From assembly GCA_023705945.1 (NCBI GenBank), contig BPTM01000167.1:1-38604 (forward strand): a stretch of DNA of 38,604 bases, in the 5' to 3' direction. The stretch's first letter is position 1. Every line of letters begins with the position of its first letter. Of this stretch, positions 26,102-34,447 are shown piece after piece. The DNA is from Candidatus Heimdallarchaeota archaeon. Lineage in GTDB: Archaea > Asgardarchaeota > Heimdallarchaeia > Heimdallarchaeales > Heimdallarchaeaceae. Below the pieces are notes generated by a model. The model saw nothing but the letters and a program-made list of their open reading frames with translations, was not told the DNA's origin and did not search any database. A program made the translations under genes and the position numbers.

Positions 26102-27172
26102 CTATTTTTTTCGTGTAATTAATACTAATGCTACAAGCAATCCAAGAACAGCTCCTGAAACTATTAATAGTTCATATTTTGTAACATTTGGTAATTCTAA
26201 CCAGGGAATGCCATTGAAGAGACTAGTTGTAAAATCTTGTAATATGTTTGCTATGCCTATCTTTGGATCATGTATGATCTCATCCCCCCGAGGATAGTTT
26301 AGATATAGTTTGGTCTCTTCTTCATCTGTTGTTAAAGGTGTAGCTTTGACAAGATGGTTAACGCCGTCTACCGTAACATTTTCTATCCAGCTAAAAAACC
26401 CACTGTACTCACCTAGAATTATATCTATTTCGCTTTCATCAGTAGCTCTTCCATCTTCCTCATCTTCCGTTTCCTCATCCTCTTCATATTCTACGTCCAC
26501 CTCTGACTCTAATACAATTTTAAGTGCTAGTGCCGAGTCTGGTTCAGTAAAATTGAAACCATGTATACCTACATCTATTTTAATTTGAGTAGGTGCAATT
26601 AGAATCTCATTTACTAGTGTAAATTCACTGGAGATATAAACTCCTGCAGAAAATACCCCATCTGTACTAACTATGCTCAGATGATGCACCAAGTTATTTG
26701 ATATGTTCTCAATTGTATAAACTATGTCATCAAAATCATTCAGCTCAACCTGTTGTATGAGGGTATCGATTGTCTCATAATAAAACCCATCTTCATGAAG
26801 GTCTACATACTCAACTATTTCTGAGATCTCAACTGAAAACTCTATCTCAAATTCTGAAGCATCACTTTCGTTGTCAAAAGAAAATTCGAATACCAATCCT
26901 TCACTTTCAGCTTTCATCTGAATGCTTATTTCATTTTGAATATCACTATAGTTTTGATGTGATTCTATTTGTGCTTCTGTTCCTGATACTTCTACAGAAA
27001 CCCCTCTCTCATTCTCCTCTTCCTCGTCATCATGAACTCCATCCTCATCATCATCGTCTCCGTTTGCGGTGACTGGATTGATTAAGAAAGAGGACAACAC
27101 TAATACTGTAAGTATTCCTCCCAGTAATATTTTATTCCTAGCAATCCGTTTAATTCTCATTTTGTTCACCAT
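26102..27172 (-). CDS. acidic exported surface protein, paralogue 2
   Basis: A 356-residue protein with the same plan as the 23985-25025 product: a signal peptide (KILLGGILTVLVLSSFLINP), an acidic calcium-loop-like run (DDDDEDGVHDDEEE), a beta-rich body including DVGIHGFNFTEPDSALALKI, a second acidic run (EDEETEDEEDGRATDESE), PRGDEIIHDPKIGIANI and a C-terminal membrane helix, here followed by a short basic tail (TRKK). The ATG at 27172 is taken as the start; a TTG two codons earlier is open. The wHTH-membrane regulator gene ends 167 bases upstream on the same strand. Duplication of an ancestral gene is the simplest explanation. Confidence 0.75.
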   Translation of the reverse strand: MVNKMRIKRIARNKILLGGILTVLVLSSFLINPVTANGDDDDEDGVHDDEEEENERGVSVEVSGTEAQIESHQNYSDIQNEISIQMKAESEGLVFEFSFDNESDASEFEIEFSVEISEIVEYVDLHEDGFYYETIDTLIQQVELNDFDDIVYTIENISNNLVHHLSIVSTDGVFSAGVYISSEFTLVNEILIAPTQIKIDVGIHGFNFTEPDSALALKIVLESEVDVEYEEDEETEDEEDGRATDESEIDIILGEYSGFFSWIENVTVDGVNHLVKATPLTTDEEETKLYLNYPRGDEIIHDPKIGIANILQDFTTSLFNGIPWLELPNVTKYELLIVSGAVLGLLVALVLITRKK

Positions 27173-27338
27173 TTTCAACTGAATTACTTTATAAAATAAT
27201 TCGTTAAATAGCTTAGCTTACACTCAATTATAGTATCTAATACAATCTTAAGTAGATTCTCTTATATCTTAATGTAGTTTTAACTACAAACTTCTGTAGG
27301 TTTAGATCAAATACGCTCTAATGTGATTTTTTGGTTTT

Positions 27339-28175
27339 TTAGCTTAACATCACAAAGATCAAAACAAAAACTTGAACATAAATCACAATTAATGAAATAA
27401 TTACAGATTTTTCTTTTGATAACTCTTTCAGTGAACCTATTGCTGTTGTCAAAATCAAGAAAGACCATATTTGAAAGATTCCATGTAGTATTAATAAAAC
27501 AAAAGATGGCACAATAATTGTTGTTGCACTTGTTAATCCAATGAGCCAAGAAACTAAGATGAATAGGAAAGCTGGAATGAAAACTAGCCAAGATACACCA
27601 AATATCCTAATAGTATTTCTTTTCTTCTTGTAAACAAACCTTGCAAGAATTTCAGTCAATCCTGCAGTGAATAACCAACTAGCTATCATTATAACATAAA
27701 CTAACCATAAACTAGCTTCAAAATTAACCACAAAATTACCTAAGACAATAATTCCATATGCTGAAGCAAGGTATCCAAAAACAGCAACCAAAATGAAGAA
27801 CTCTATAAAGATGTGATAAGGATTCTTCACAAAGAATGTTATGAGAGGTTCTAATGAAAATTTCCCAATACTGAAAACTTTCGGTTTTTCTTCCTCTATG
27901 ATACCATGAGGTTTAGGTTCTTCTTCTCCCTTAAACAGAGCTAAAGCTTTTTTCCCTTCATCTGTCAAACAGTATTTTTTATCCTCTCTTTGATAAACAA
28001 ATTTCTTAATTCGTCGAAGGTGATGATATAGTGGACCTGATTTTAGTTCAAATTTTGCTGTCAGCATTGTATATGTTGCTTCCTCTTCCTCCACTATATA
28101 TTCCAACATCTGACGTCTAATAGGATGCGAAAAAGCTGCGAACATCTCTGCCTTTTCTTCTATATCATCCGTCAT
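27339..28175 (-). CDS. ArsR-like winged-helix regulator fused to a membrane domain
   Basis: A 278-residue protein. Residues 1-85 are an ArsR-type wHTH (AEMFAAFSHPIRRQMLEYI, then TMLTAKFELKSGPLYHHLRRI as the helix-turn-helix, then a wing with YCLTDEGKKALALF). Residues 115-278 contain about five membrane helices. No cysteine metal site of classical ArsR proteins is seen. Such proteins are one-component regulators in which the membrane part may receive the signal. It is read toward the acidic surface-protein gene, which makes that gene a possible target (inference). Confidence 0.8.
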   Translation of the reverse strand: MTDDIEEKAEMFAAFSHPIRRQMLEYIVEEEEATYTMLTAKFELKSGPLYHHLRRIKKFVYQREDKKYCLTDEGKKALALFKGEEEPKPHGIIEEEKPKVFSIGKFSLEPLITFFVKNPYHIFIEFFILVAVFGYLASAYGIIVLGNFVVNFEASLWLVYVIMIASWLFTAGLTEILARFVYKKKRNTIRIFGVSWLVFIPAFLFILVSWLIGLTSATTIIVPSFVLLILHGIFQIWSFLILTTAIGSLKELSKEKSVIISLIVIYVQVFVLIFVMLS

Positions 28176-28236
28176 ATGCTGATCACATAGATATTCTACT
28201 TAAACTATTATTTAGGTGTTGCTAAATTCCAAGAAA

Positions 28237-31230
28237 CTAAAGATAACTATCCAATCCTAATCTTTCTAGCTCTTCTTTATTTGGATAACCTGTTTCAAGA
28301 TTGTAATTTCTACATTCATACCATTCTTGAAGTTGTAGTTTAAGATCGGGTGTGTTTCCTTCTGTTGGACCATCCAACCTGTTTTTCATTACTCTTGGAA
28401 ATCTCTGCAATTCAGGTTTCCAACCAAGTTTTAGGTTTATGAGACGTTTGAGACCATATATCCTGTCTCCCAGTTCTATAATCTTTTCAGCATTTATTTC
28501 TTCATTCATTGCCATGCTTAATAGTTCTCCAACCATGGGGACGGGAGGGTTGTAAAATTGGCAAATTGTCATAGCATTGTATAGTTGTCTATAACTTTGC
28601 AAGCGTACCATCTGCTGTGTTATGCCTGAGTTTGCAAATCTGTCTTCAGGCAAATTGTCAACACCTATTTCTGGATATTCTATCCCTTGCTGAACTAAAT
28701 ACCCATCACCGTTGTTGTGACAAGCTCCTCTAGGGCTGGTAAGATATAGAATTGCCATACTACTAAATGCTCTTGGATCATGAAATGGTGCTTCTAAACC
28801 CGCAATTTGTGGTGCTAGTTCTAAATAGTGATACCTTTCTGCAAGTAGTTTACTACCCTCTGCTAGAAAGTTACCTATATTTTTTCTATAAGCAATCAAA
28901 TCTAGAAACTTTAGTAATGTTTCAGGATTACCAAAATCACATTCAATATCTGATGGTATGTCTTTTTCTGCAACAAATCCTTTTGAAATTAAATCTAGGA
29001 AAAGGCCTATGGTTGTTCCTGCAGATATTGTGTCCACACCATAATCATTTGCCTTGTGATTTGCAAAGGCAAGAGCTTCAAGGTTATCTATTTTGAGATT
29101 TGTTCCGAATGCTCCAAGAGTTTCATATTCAGGTCCTTTTGTTTTCTCTAATTTATATTTTCCTTCAGGAATTTCAACTACGCGACCACAACCTATAGGG
29201 CATCTATAACACGCCTTTCTTCCAACAAGAATAGTTTCAGCCATGGTTGCACCTGAAATGTTGAAAGTTCCTTCAAAGCTACTTTCTGACCAATTACGGA
29301 TGGGCATGTCCCCATACATATCAACAGCTACATCTATAAAACCAGAAGTTCCCAGTTCTCTGCTCATTTCAACAGAAAAGTCTTCTTTGATGAAATCATA
29401 TGCTTCTTGTGATTTAATCTTAAATTCGTCTGGAAGTTTGAAGGCTTTATTTGATCCTTTAACAGCTATAGCTTTCAAATTCTTTGATCCCATAACTGCT
29501 CCTAGTCCTGTTCTTCCTGCAGCTCTAGCATCGTCATTCATGATTGATGCATATCTAACTAAGTTCTCCCCTGCTTGTCCTATGCATGCGATTTTGTAAG
29601 ATTCATTGTTTAGATCTTCAAGAAGTTGTTTTTGACAATTGAATACACCCATTCCCCAATATTTTCTTGCATCAACAATTTCTATTTTATTATCTTCTAT
29701 AAGCAGATAAACAGGATTCTCTGAAGCTCCCTGTATGATTATTCCATCGTAACCCGCAAATTTAAGCTCTGGTCCAAAGAATCCTCCAGAATTTGATTCA
29801 CCCCAAAAACCCGTAAGAGGTGAACGAGAACAAATCGAGAATCGACCAGAACATGAGGTTGGTAAACCAGTCATTGGTCCTGTCATGAAAATCAATGGAT
29901 TCTCAGGAGAAAGAGGAGCTATTATTTTGTTTTTAGTTATTTTGTGATAATAAAATGCTCCTAATCCGCTACCTCCAACAAATAGCTTAGCTCCTTCAAG
30001 ATCAAGAGTTTCACTTGAAATCTCTCTAGTGGTAAGGTTTACTCGTAGAATTATTTCTCGATATCCTCCTTCAAGTTCCCCAAGCATAGCATAGAAAAGT
30101 TCCTTTAAAGCTTCATCAGATATCTCTCGAGGATTCACCAGAGACCCAGTATCGTTTAAAGCAAAATCACTAAGAAGTTGTAAATTTTCTTCCAAAACGT
30201 TTTCTGTAATTCCAAATTTTCTAAGGTTGGTCTTCAAACCAATTGAAGAGATTAATTCCTCAACTCTTTTAATTAATTCTTCTGCACCTTCTTGATTGGT
30301 TGTGAATTGAGCACCAATTGCATGAGCAATTTCAGCATAATGTTTAGCAGTATTTTCTTCTTCAGCGCAATATCTCATCATATGGGGTAAAGCTATAGCT
30401 ATCATTTCCCCATGAGGTATATTAAACAAAGCTCCTGCAGAATGTGCAAGTGCGTGTGCCCCTCCAATTTGACTGTTTCCAATTGCAATTCCGGCCATTG
30501 TAGCAGCGTTATGCATTTTCTCTCTATTTTCGATATTTTGACCATCACTAACTACTTTTGGTAGATACTCGAAAACTAGTTTTATTGCTTGCATAGCCAT
30601 GGCATCTGCAAAATCATTTTTCCATTCTATTGTATATGCCTCAATAGCGTGTGCAAGAACGTCTAAACCCGTTGATGCAGTAAGCTTTGGAGGTAGAAGG
30701 AGTGTTAAATTTGGATCAACAATGTCAATGTCAGGAATTAAATCACGGTGTCCTACACTTAGTTTTTGTTTCGTCTCTGGATCTGTGATTACAATAGCCC
30801 AATTGGCATCAGACCCAGTTCCACTTGTTGTAGGTATTGCGATAAATCTAGCTTTATTTCTTAAAGGAAGAGGGTCTTCAGGAAAAACACTATCAATACT
30901 TATGTCTGGGTTTTCATAAAACACCCAGATAGACTTGGCACAATCAATAACTGAACCTCCTCCTATTGCAACAATCCAGTCAACTTCTTCTCTTGCTGCA
31001 ATAACTGCACCCTCCTTGGCTAAAGGTATAGTTGGTTCGTAAGATGCTTCATCAAAAACAGTTATCTTAAACCCATTTTCTTCCAGCTTCTTAATTGCTT
31101 GTTGAGGAATTCCTAGCTCTAGAAGAACTTTATCAGTGACAATTAGAGCACTTTTCCCCTCTACTTGTTCTAGTTCGTCTAAAGAATCTTCCCCAAAAAC
31201 TATCAGTCGCGGAGCAGAATAAAACCACAT
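28237..31230 (-). CDS. alcohol dehydrogenase - aldehyde:ferredoxin oxidoreductase fusion
   Basis: A 997-residue single polypeptide. Residues 1-385 are a group III iron-type alcohol dehydrogenase: GGGSVIDCAKS binds NAD(P), PTTSGTGSDANW follows, and the metal ligands are Asp190, His194, His259 and His273 with FucO-like spacing. Residues 388-997 are a complete aldehyde:ferredoxin oxidoreductase: ILRVNLTTREISSETL, GRFSICSRSPLTGFWGESNS for the tungsten bis-pterin site, and [4Fe-4S] cysteines 674, 677, 681 and 890, which match Pyrococcus AOR spacing after subtracting 387. The linker is only a few residues (LEGG). Separate enzymes convert alcohol to aldehyde with NAD(P) and aldehyde to acid with ferredoxin; both sites look intact, so the fusion could pass aldehyde internally between an acid and an alcohol. 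It sits 32 bases downstream of an SCP2-like gene. A GGAAG site lies about nine bases before the ATG. Confidence 0.95.
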   Translation of the reverse strand: MWFYSAPRLIVFGEDSLDELEQVEGKSALIVTDKVLLELGIPQQAIKKLEENGFKITVFDEASYEPTIPLAKEGAVIAAREEVDWIVAIGGGSVIDCAKSIWVFYENPDISIDSVFPEDPLPLRNKARFIAIPTTSGTGSDANWAIVITDPETKQKLSVGHRDLIPDIDIVDPNLTLLLPPKLTASTGLDVLAHAIEAYTIEWKNDFADAMAMQAIKLVFEYLPKVVSDGQNIENREKMHNAATMAGIAIGNSQIGGAHALAHSAGALFNIPHGEMIAIALPHMMRYCAEEENTAKHYAEIAHAIGAQFTTNQEGAEELIKRVEELISSIGLKTNLRKFGITENVLEENLQLLSDFALNDTGSLVNPREISDEALKELFYAMLGELEGGYREIILRVNLTTREISSETLDLEGAKLFVGGSGLGAFYYHKITKNKIIAPLSPENPLIFMTGPMTGLPTSCSGRFSICSRSPLTGFWGESNSGGFFGPELKFAGYDGIIIQGASENPVYLLIEDNKIEIVDARKYWGMGVFNCQKQLLEDLNNESYKIACIGQAGENLVRYASIMNDDARAAGRTGLGAVMGSKNLKAIAVKGSNKAFKLPDEFKIKSQEAYDFIKEDFSVEMSRELGTSGFIDVAVDMYGDMPIRNWSESSFEGTFNISGATMAETILVGRKACYRCPIGCGRVVEIPEGKYKLEKTKGPEYETLGAFGTNLKIDNLEALAFANHKANDYGVDTISAGTTIGLFLDLISKGFVAEKDIPSDIECDFGNPETLLKFLDLIAYRKNIGNFLAEGSKLLAERYHYLELAPQIAGLEAPFHDPRAFSSMAILYLTSPRGACHNNGDGYLVQQGIEYPEIGVDNLPEDRFANSGITQQMVRLQSYRQLYNAMTICQFYNPPVPMVGELLSMAMNEEINAEKIIELGDRIYGLKRLINLKLGWKPELQRFPRVMKNRLDGPTEGNTPDLKLQLQEWYECRNYNLETGYPNKEELERLGLDSYL

Positions 31231-31262
31231 TGTTATCTTCCAGAAATAGTGTGAAAATGGTT

Positions 31263-31673
31263 CTATAAAAATACAGTATCAACTTTCTGAGCAGAGTTAA
31301 CTAATTCCTTTGCTGCTTTTGTTGCACGCATTACTTTTCCTTTATCACCAACTAGTTTGAATTTTCTGGTAAGAATTCCTTTAATTGGATCAAGCTCTCC
31401 TCTTATAACCTTCAACCATTCAGAGTATTTTCCTATATACTGAAATTCTGTTTTTGGTGCTGGTTTGTCATCTTCTACAAGACTTACTCCTCGACAATCT
31501 CCATGCCAGAGATCTATATAATATGTTACTTCTTTATCTAATGGGCCATCAGGTTTAATTACAAATAGGAAATCGCCTTCCCATGTTTTTGCTGCTTCTT
31601 TATAAGCTGGGGAGTTGTTGAGTACCTCCTTGTATTCATCGATCCATTCCTTTGTTAGAAATTGTTTTGCCAT
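31263..31673 (-). CDS. SCP2 sterol-carrier-like protein
   Basis: A 136-residue protein matching the SCP2 fold: FLFVIKPDGPLDKEVTYYIDL, then RGELDPIKGILTRKFKLVGD as the conserved GxLxPxxAxxxGxxxxxGD part, and a C-terminal helix. The family binds hydrophobic acyl chains and lipids. The ATG at 31673 is preferred, with GTGATT six bases ahead; the GTG at 31682 is also open. It is the first gene of a likely operon with the ADH-AOR fusion. A role in holding an acyl or lipid substrate is inferred only from this position. Its promoter region, CTATATTC near 31704-31711, is shared with the divergent amidotransferase-like gene. Confidence 0.78.
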   Translation of the reverse strand: MAKQFLTKEWIDEYKEVLNNSPAYKEAAKTWEGDFLFVIKPDGPLDKEVTYYIDLWHGDCRGVSLVEDDKPAPKTEFQYIGKYSEWLKVIRGELDPIKGILTRKFKLVGDKGKVMRATKAAKELVNSAQKVDTVFL

Positions 31674-31852
31674 AATAATCACTAAATTTTTTGTACAGGT
31701 CGAATATAGTTGGAGCTAAAATAAGTTGTTTTTAAAATTTGTTTCATCATGAAAGAATATACAAACAAAAAATTCGTGGAAAGATGCAAAAGGGATTTAC
31801 GAATCAAATGGTTTATTAAAACTGCTACGTATATTTAATATGAGTAAAGATT

Positions 31853-32632
31853 ATGACACAACTACTAGGAATAAACACTGAAGAAGAAATTAATGTTTCT
31901 TTCTCCTTCCGAATGGCTTCAAGTTTTGAAGAAAAAGCTCCAGATGGCTGGGGTTATGCTTTTTTTTCTGGAACTGAATGGCAATCCTTCAAAGAATCTT
32001 TAGATATGGAAAAAATCCTCAGATTGGGTGTGAAAACTATGAGTTCTCACGAATTCATCTGTAAGACATTTATGTCGCACATTCGTTATGCAACACTTGG
32101 CAAAGTAACGTATGATAACACTCATCCTTTTGACAAAGATCTTTTTGATTCAAGATGGTTCTTTGCTCACCATGGGCATCTTAGATTATATCGTCATATA
32201 GTCAATTCAATGGAATATTTCAAACCAATAGGTGATACTGATTCTGAAACAGCTTTTTGTGTTATCTTGGAAGAACTAAGAAAGTATGGCAGACTTCCAA
32301 GTGATAAGGATCTTGCTGGAACCGTTCTAAAGACAGCCAAGGAACTCTCTACGCAAGGTGGATTGAACTTCCTTATATCCAATGGTGAGGTGCTTCATGC
32401 TTTCTATTCTGGATACAAGTCAATGTTTTATACAACTATTCGACCACCCTTTGAGGATGAGATTGTGGGCGAGAATGATCAGTTAAAAATAATACTAAAA
32501 ACACGAGATATTCAAACTCCTATAAGCATAATAGCAACTGAACCTTTCTCTGATGAATTTGACTGGAAAGAATTTGAAATAGGAACTCTCTACAGTTTCA
32601 AAAATGGACAAAGAATAAAGTTTGTGTATTAG
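31853..32632 (+). CDS. class II glutamine amidotransferase-like protein with changed nucleophile
   Basis: A 259-residue Ntn-hydrolase of the YafJ/GATase-2 type. It opens MTQLLGINTEEE where the family has MC-LLG, so the Cys that becomes residue 1 is a Thr (ACA codon). Later motifs fit well: APDGWGYAFFSG, FMSHIRYATLGKV with NTHPF after it, FAHHGHLRLY and IGDTDSETAFCVILEEL. In FAHHG the usual Asn of AHNG, which forms the oxyanion hole, is His107. Glutamine hydrolysis by the standard mechanism is therefore unlikely; a Thr nucleophile as in other Ntn-hydrolases, or a binding role, is possible. Start choice is not in doubt because the MTQLLG motif sits at the ATG. A short out-of-frame ATG lies 13 bases upstream. 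Confidence 0.82.
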   Translation: MTQLLGINTEEEINVSFSFRMASSFEEKAPDGWGYAFFSGTEWQSFKESLDMEKILRLGVKTMSSHEFICKTFMSHIRYATLGKVTYDNTHPFDKDLFDSRWFFAHHGHLRLYRHIVNSMEYFKPIGDTDSETAFCVILEELRKYGRLPSDKDLAGTVLKTAKELSTQGGLNFLISNGEVLHAFYSGYKSMFYTTIRPPFEDEIVGENDQLKIILKTRDIQTPISIIATEPFSDEFDWKEFEIGTLYSFKNGQRIKFVY

Positions 32633-32671
32633 TGTAGCAAGCATTAAAAGAAAAAAAAGAGAGAAAGAAAA

Positions 32672-33706
32672 CTAACCCTTTTGTGAAAAACCTTTTACCT
32701 CAAGTTGAATGAGTTTTATTAACTCACCAATTGCACCAAATAGGTGTCCAATTGCAACTATCCAAGATCCTATGGTTACATACAATTGTATGTCTGCACC
32801 ACTAAATATTCCTTCTAGAGTTGTTATAATAATATCTGGGTTGTATTGTAGCTGTAGTATTAATGGTATGAACAGACAGCTTGCTGCAATATGGAGAACC
32901 ATCATAACTTGATGCCATCGTAGATTATTACCTGCTAAAGCTTGACCAAACCTGACGACACCTTGTGCTAGAATAAGTGCGCCTATTAGTCTTAACCATT
33001 CGACAAATGCCTCAGGATCAGCTACGTAATCTACTATAGCTGGAAGGGTTGCAATTGGATACAGAAGTAAGAAGAATCCACCTGTTATGGCAAGTACTCC
33101 CATAAAAATGTAACTCCCTTGACTTTCAAGTATTCCTTTCTTTTTTGCTTTCTTCTCAGCTTTTCTCTCAACTTTAGCTAGATCCACTTCTGGTTTTTCA
33201 ACTGTTATGCCTAGTGTTCCCTTCTGAGCTGTCATCTTCTTCAAATCTTCAGGTAGGAATCCATTCATTGAAAGCTGAACAAATAATATTGTAACGATTG
33301 CAAAACCAAATACTATCCCTGATGCTGTACCCGCAAAGAACTCTCCAACAACCTGCCATGCAGTATTTTCGCCACCAAATGAGAACGCCATAGTAAGCAA
33401 ATTTCCAAAGATGATCACTGAAGTGATAATTATAACTGATTTATAATACCATGGAAATAATTCCTTTGTAATGTAAATCTTTGGTGTTCCTCTTCTCCTA
33501 TACTCTTTGGCTATTTCTCTAGGAGATCCCATCAGTGCGATAGCTTCTCTTACATGCAAAGATGTAATAGTTCCACCTTGAGCCAATTCTTCTGATTTAT
33601 CCCAGATATGACTCTCTAATTCATCAAGAACATCTTTTTGTTCTATTGATTTTGTCTTAATCCATATGGGTAGTTTTCTAACTACCTGCTCTTTGAACTC
33701 CTTCAC
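32672..33706 (-). CDS. HAAS-domain membrane protein, partner of PadR regulator
   Basis: A 344-residue protein. Residues 1-80 form the soluble helical HAAS (DUF1700-like) domain, recognisable by LDELESHIWDKSEELAQGG, REAIALMGSPREIAKEYRRRG. About six membrane helices follow: a pair around 90-150, then a group from about 200 to 330, with a Lys-rich loop between (KAEKKAKKKG). HAAS proteins are encoded next to PadR regulators and are thought to relay membrane state to them. Translation probably starts at GTG 33706, 38 bases after the PadR stop, with AAGGA upstream; no ATG is available nearby. Function otherwise unknown. Confidence 0.75.
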   Translation of the reverse strand: MKEFKEQVVRKLPIWIKTKSIEQKDVLDELESHIWDKSEELAQGGTITSLHVREAIALMGSPREIAKEYRRRGTPKIYITKELFPWYYKSVIIITSVIIFGNLLTMAFSFGGENTAWQVVGEFFAGTASGIVFGFAIVTILFVQLSMNGFLPEDLKKMTAQKGTLGITVEKPEVDLAKVERKAEKKAKKKGILESQGSYIFMGVLAITGGFFLLLYPIATLPAIVDYVADPEAFVEWLRLIGALILAQGVVRFGQALAGNNLRWHQVMMVLHIAASCLFIPLILQLQYNPDIIITTLEGIFSGADIQLYVTIGSWIVAIGHLFGAIGELIKLIQLEVKGFSQKG

Positions 33707-33744
33707 TAGAGTTTCTTGTTCCTTTATAACTCATTTTCATAACC

Positions 33745-34248
33745 TCACTTTGTCAATCCTTCAATATTTAATCCACATATGTTGCAAAATCTGTACTCTT
33801 CATCAGTAACATCGATTTTATTTGCACAATTGGGACAATAGATGAAGTGTTTCTCCGGCAATTTTACTTCTATCTCTATTAAAGAAGCAATTGCTTCTAA
33901 TAATTTTGAAAAGAAGCCTGCCATATGATCGTTAAGTTTTACTCCTTCCTCTGTTAGTTTATAGTACTTTCGAGGACGTCCACCTGAATGCTTTTTTTCA
34001 GATGTTAAAATTCCATCTCTTTCAAGTTTTCTTAATATTGGGTATAGAGTGCCTTCTTCGATCACTAACATTTTTTGTGTTTCCTCTTGAAGCTCTTTGA
34101 GAAGCTGATAACCATAAATTCCTTCTTCTGGGTGTTTGCTTATGATCGACAAAGTCGATAAGGTTGATATCCCTCGAAGTAATTCCGATTCAAAACTCTC
34201 AATATATGCTCGGTACCGTTCTGTTCCGATCATCGCTTCAGGTCTCAT
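33745..34248 (-). CDS. PadR family regulator with C-terminal zinc ribbon
   Basis: A 167-residue protein. The PadR winged helix covers about residues 30-120: SIISKHPEEGIYGYQLLKEL, then GTLYPILRKLERDGIL (recognition helix), then SGGRPRKYYKLTEEG. A C-terminal double-CxxC zinc ribbon (YCPNCANKI and FCNICGL) replaces the usual dimerisation helix-rich tail or adds to it. ATG 34248 is chosen; a TTG at 34269 is open but weak. The gene is first in an operon with the HAAS protein. A palindrome and two direct repeats in its promoter are good candidates for its operator. Confidence 0.88.
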   Translation of the reverse strand: MRPEAMIGTERYRAYIESFESELLRGISTLSTLSIISKHPEEGIYGYQLLKELQEETQKMLVIEEGTLYPILRKLERDGILTSEKKHSGGRPRKYYKLTEEGVKLNDHMAGFFSKLLEAIASLIEIEVKLPEKHFIYCPNCANKIDVTDEEYRFCNICGLNIEGLTK

Positions 34249-34269
34249 TGTTTTTATGTTTCTGAACAA

Positions 34270-34328
34270 ACTTTTCCACCATTACATTGTTCTTTTTTAG
34301 TATTCGTGCTATACTTTTCCACCAATAC
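34270..34328. repeat. direct repeat pair ACTTTTCCACCA in the PadR leader/promoter
   Basis: ACTTTTCCACCATTAC (34270-34285) and ACTTTTCCACCAATAC (34313-34328) differ at one base and are 43 bases apart, about four helical turns. On the minus strand they read TGGTGGAAAAGT. The upper copy overlaps the arm of the palindrome at 34325. Binding by PadR or a second factor is possible. Confidence 0.5.
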
Positions 34329-34345
34329 TATATCACCTATAGTAT
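34325..34345. promoter_or_regulatory. perfect inverted repeat in the PadR promoter (candidate operator)
   Basis: ATACTATA and TATAGTAT, perfect eight-base arms, are separated by TCACC. The element lies about 80-100 bases upstream of the PadR start and contains TATA-like sequence on the minus strand. PadR proteins bind short AT-rich inverted repeats, so self-regulation is likely but inferred. Confidence 0.5.
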
Positions 34346-34447
34346 GGGACATTTATAAATCTTCCTTAACGAGCTTAAAACAATATCTGTGTGGAGACTG
34401 CAATTTCGTGAAAAGCTTTATTATGTACAAAACGAATAATTAGGTTG

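Noticed and set aside
26310-27072. Plus-strand frames rich in Ser, His and Leu within surface paralogue 2
   Set aside because: The low-complexity content comes from reading Asp/Glu codons of the true gene backwards.
30040-30100. Possibility that the ADH-AOR fusion is a sequencing artefact
   Set aside because: Both halves are full length, the junction has no homopolymer run, and a natural linker replaces the AOR start; an artefact would need loss of a stop and an intergenic region at once. Raw reads should still be checked.
29243-30919. Open frames of 106-118 codons on the plus strand within the ADH-AOR gene
   Set aside because: They are antisense shadows of a gene whose catalytic motifs are continuous on the minus strand.
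31840-31881. A 13-codon upstream open frame overlapping the amidotransferase-like start
   Set aside because: No Shine-Dalgarno site or conservation evidence; a short ATG frame by chance is likely in AT-rich DNA.
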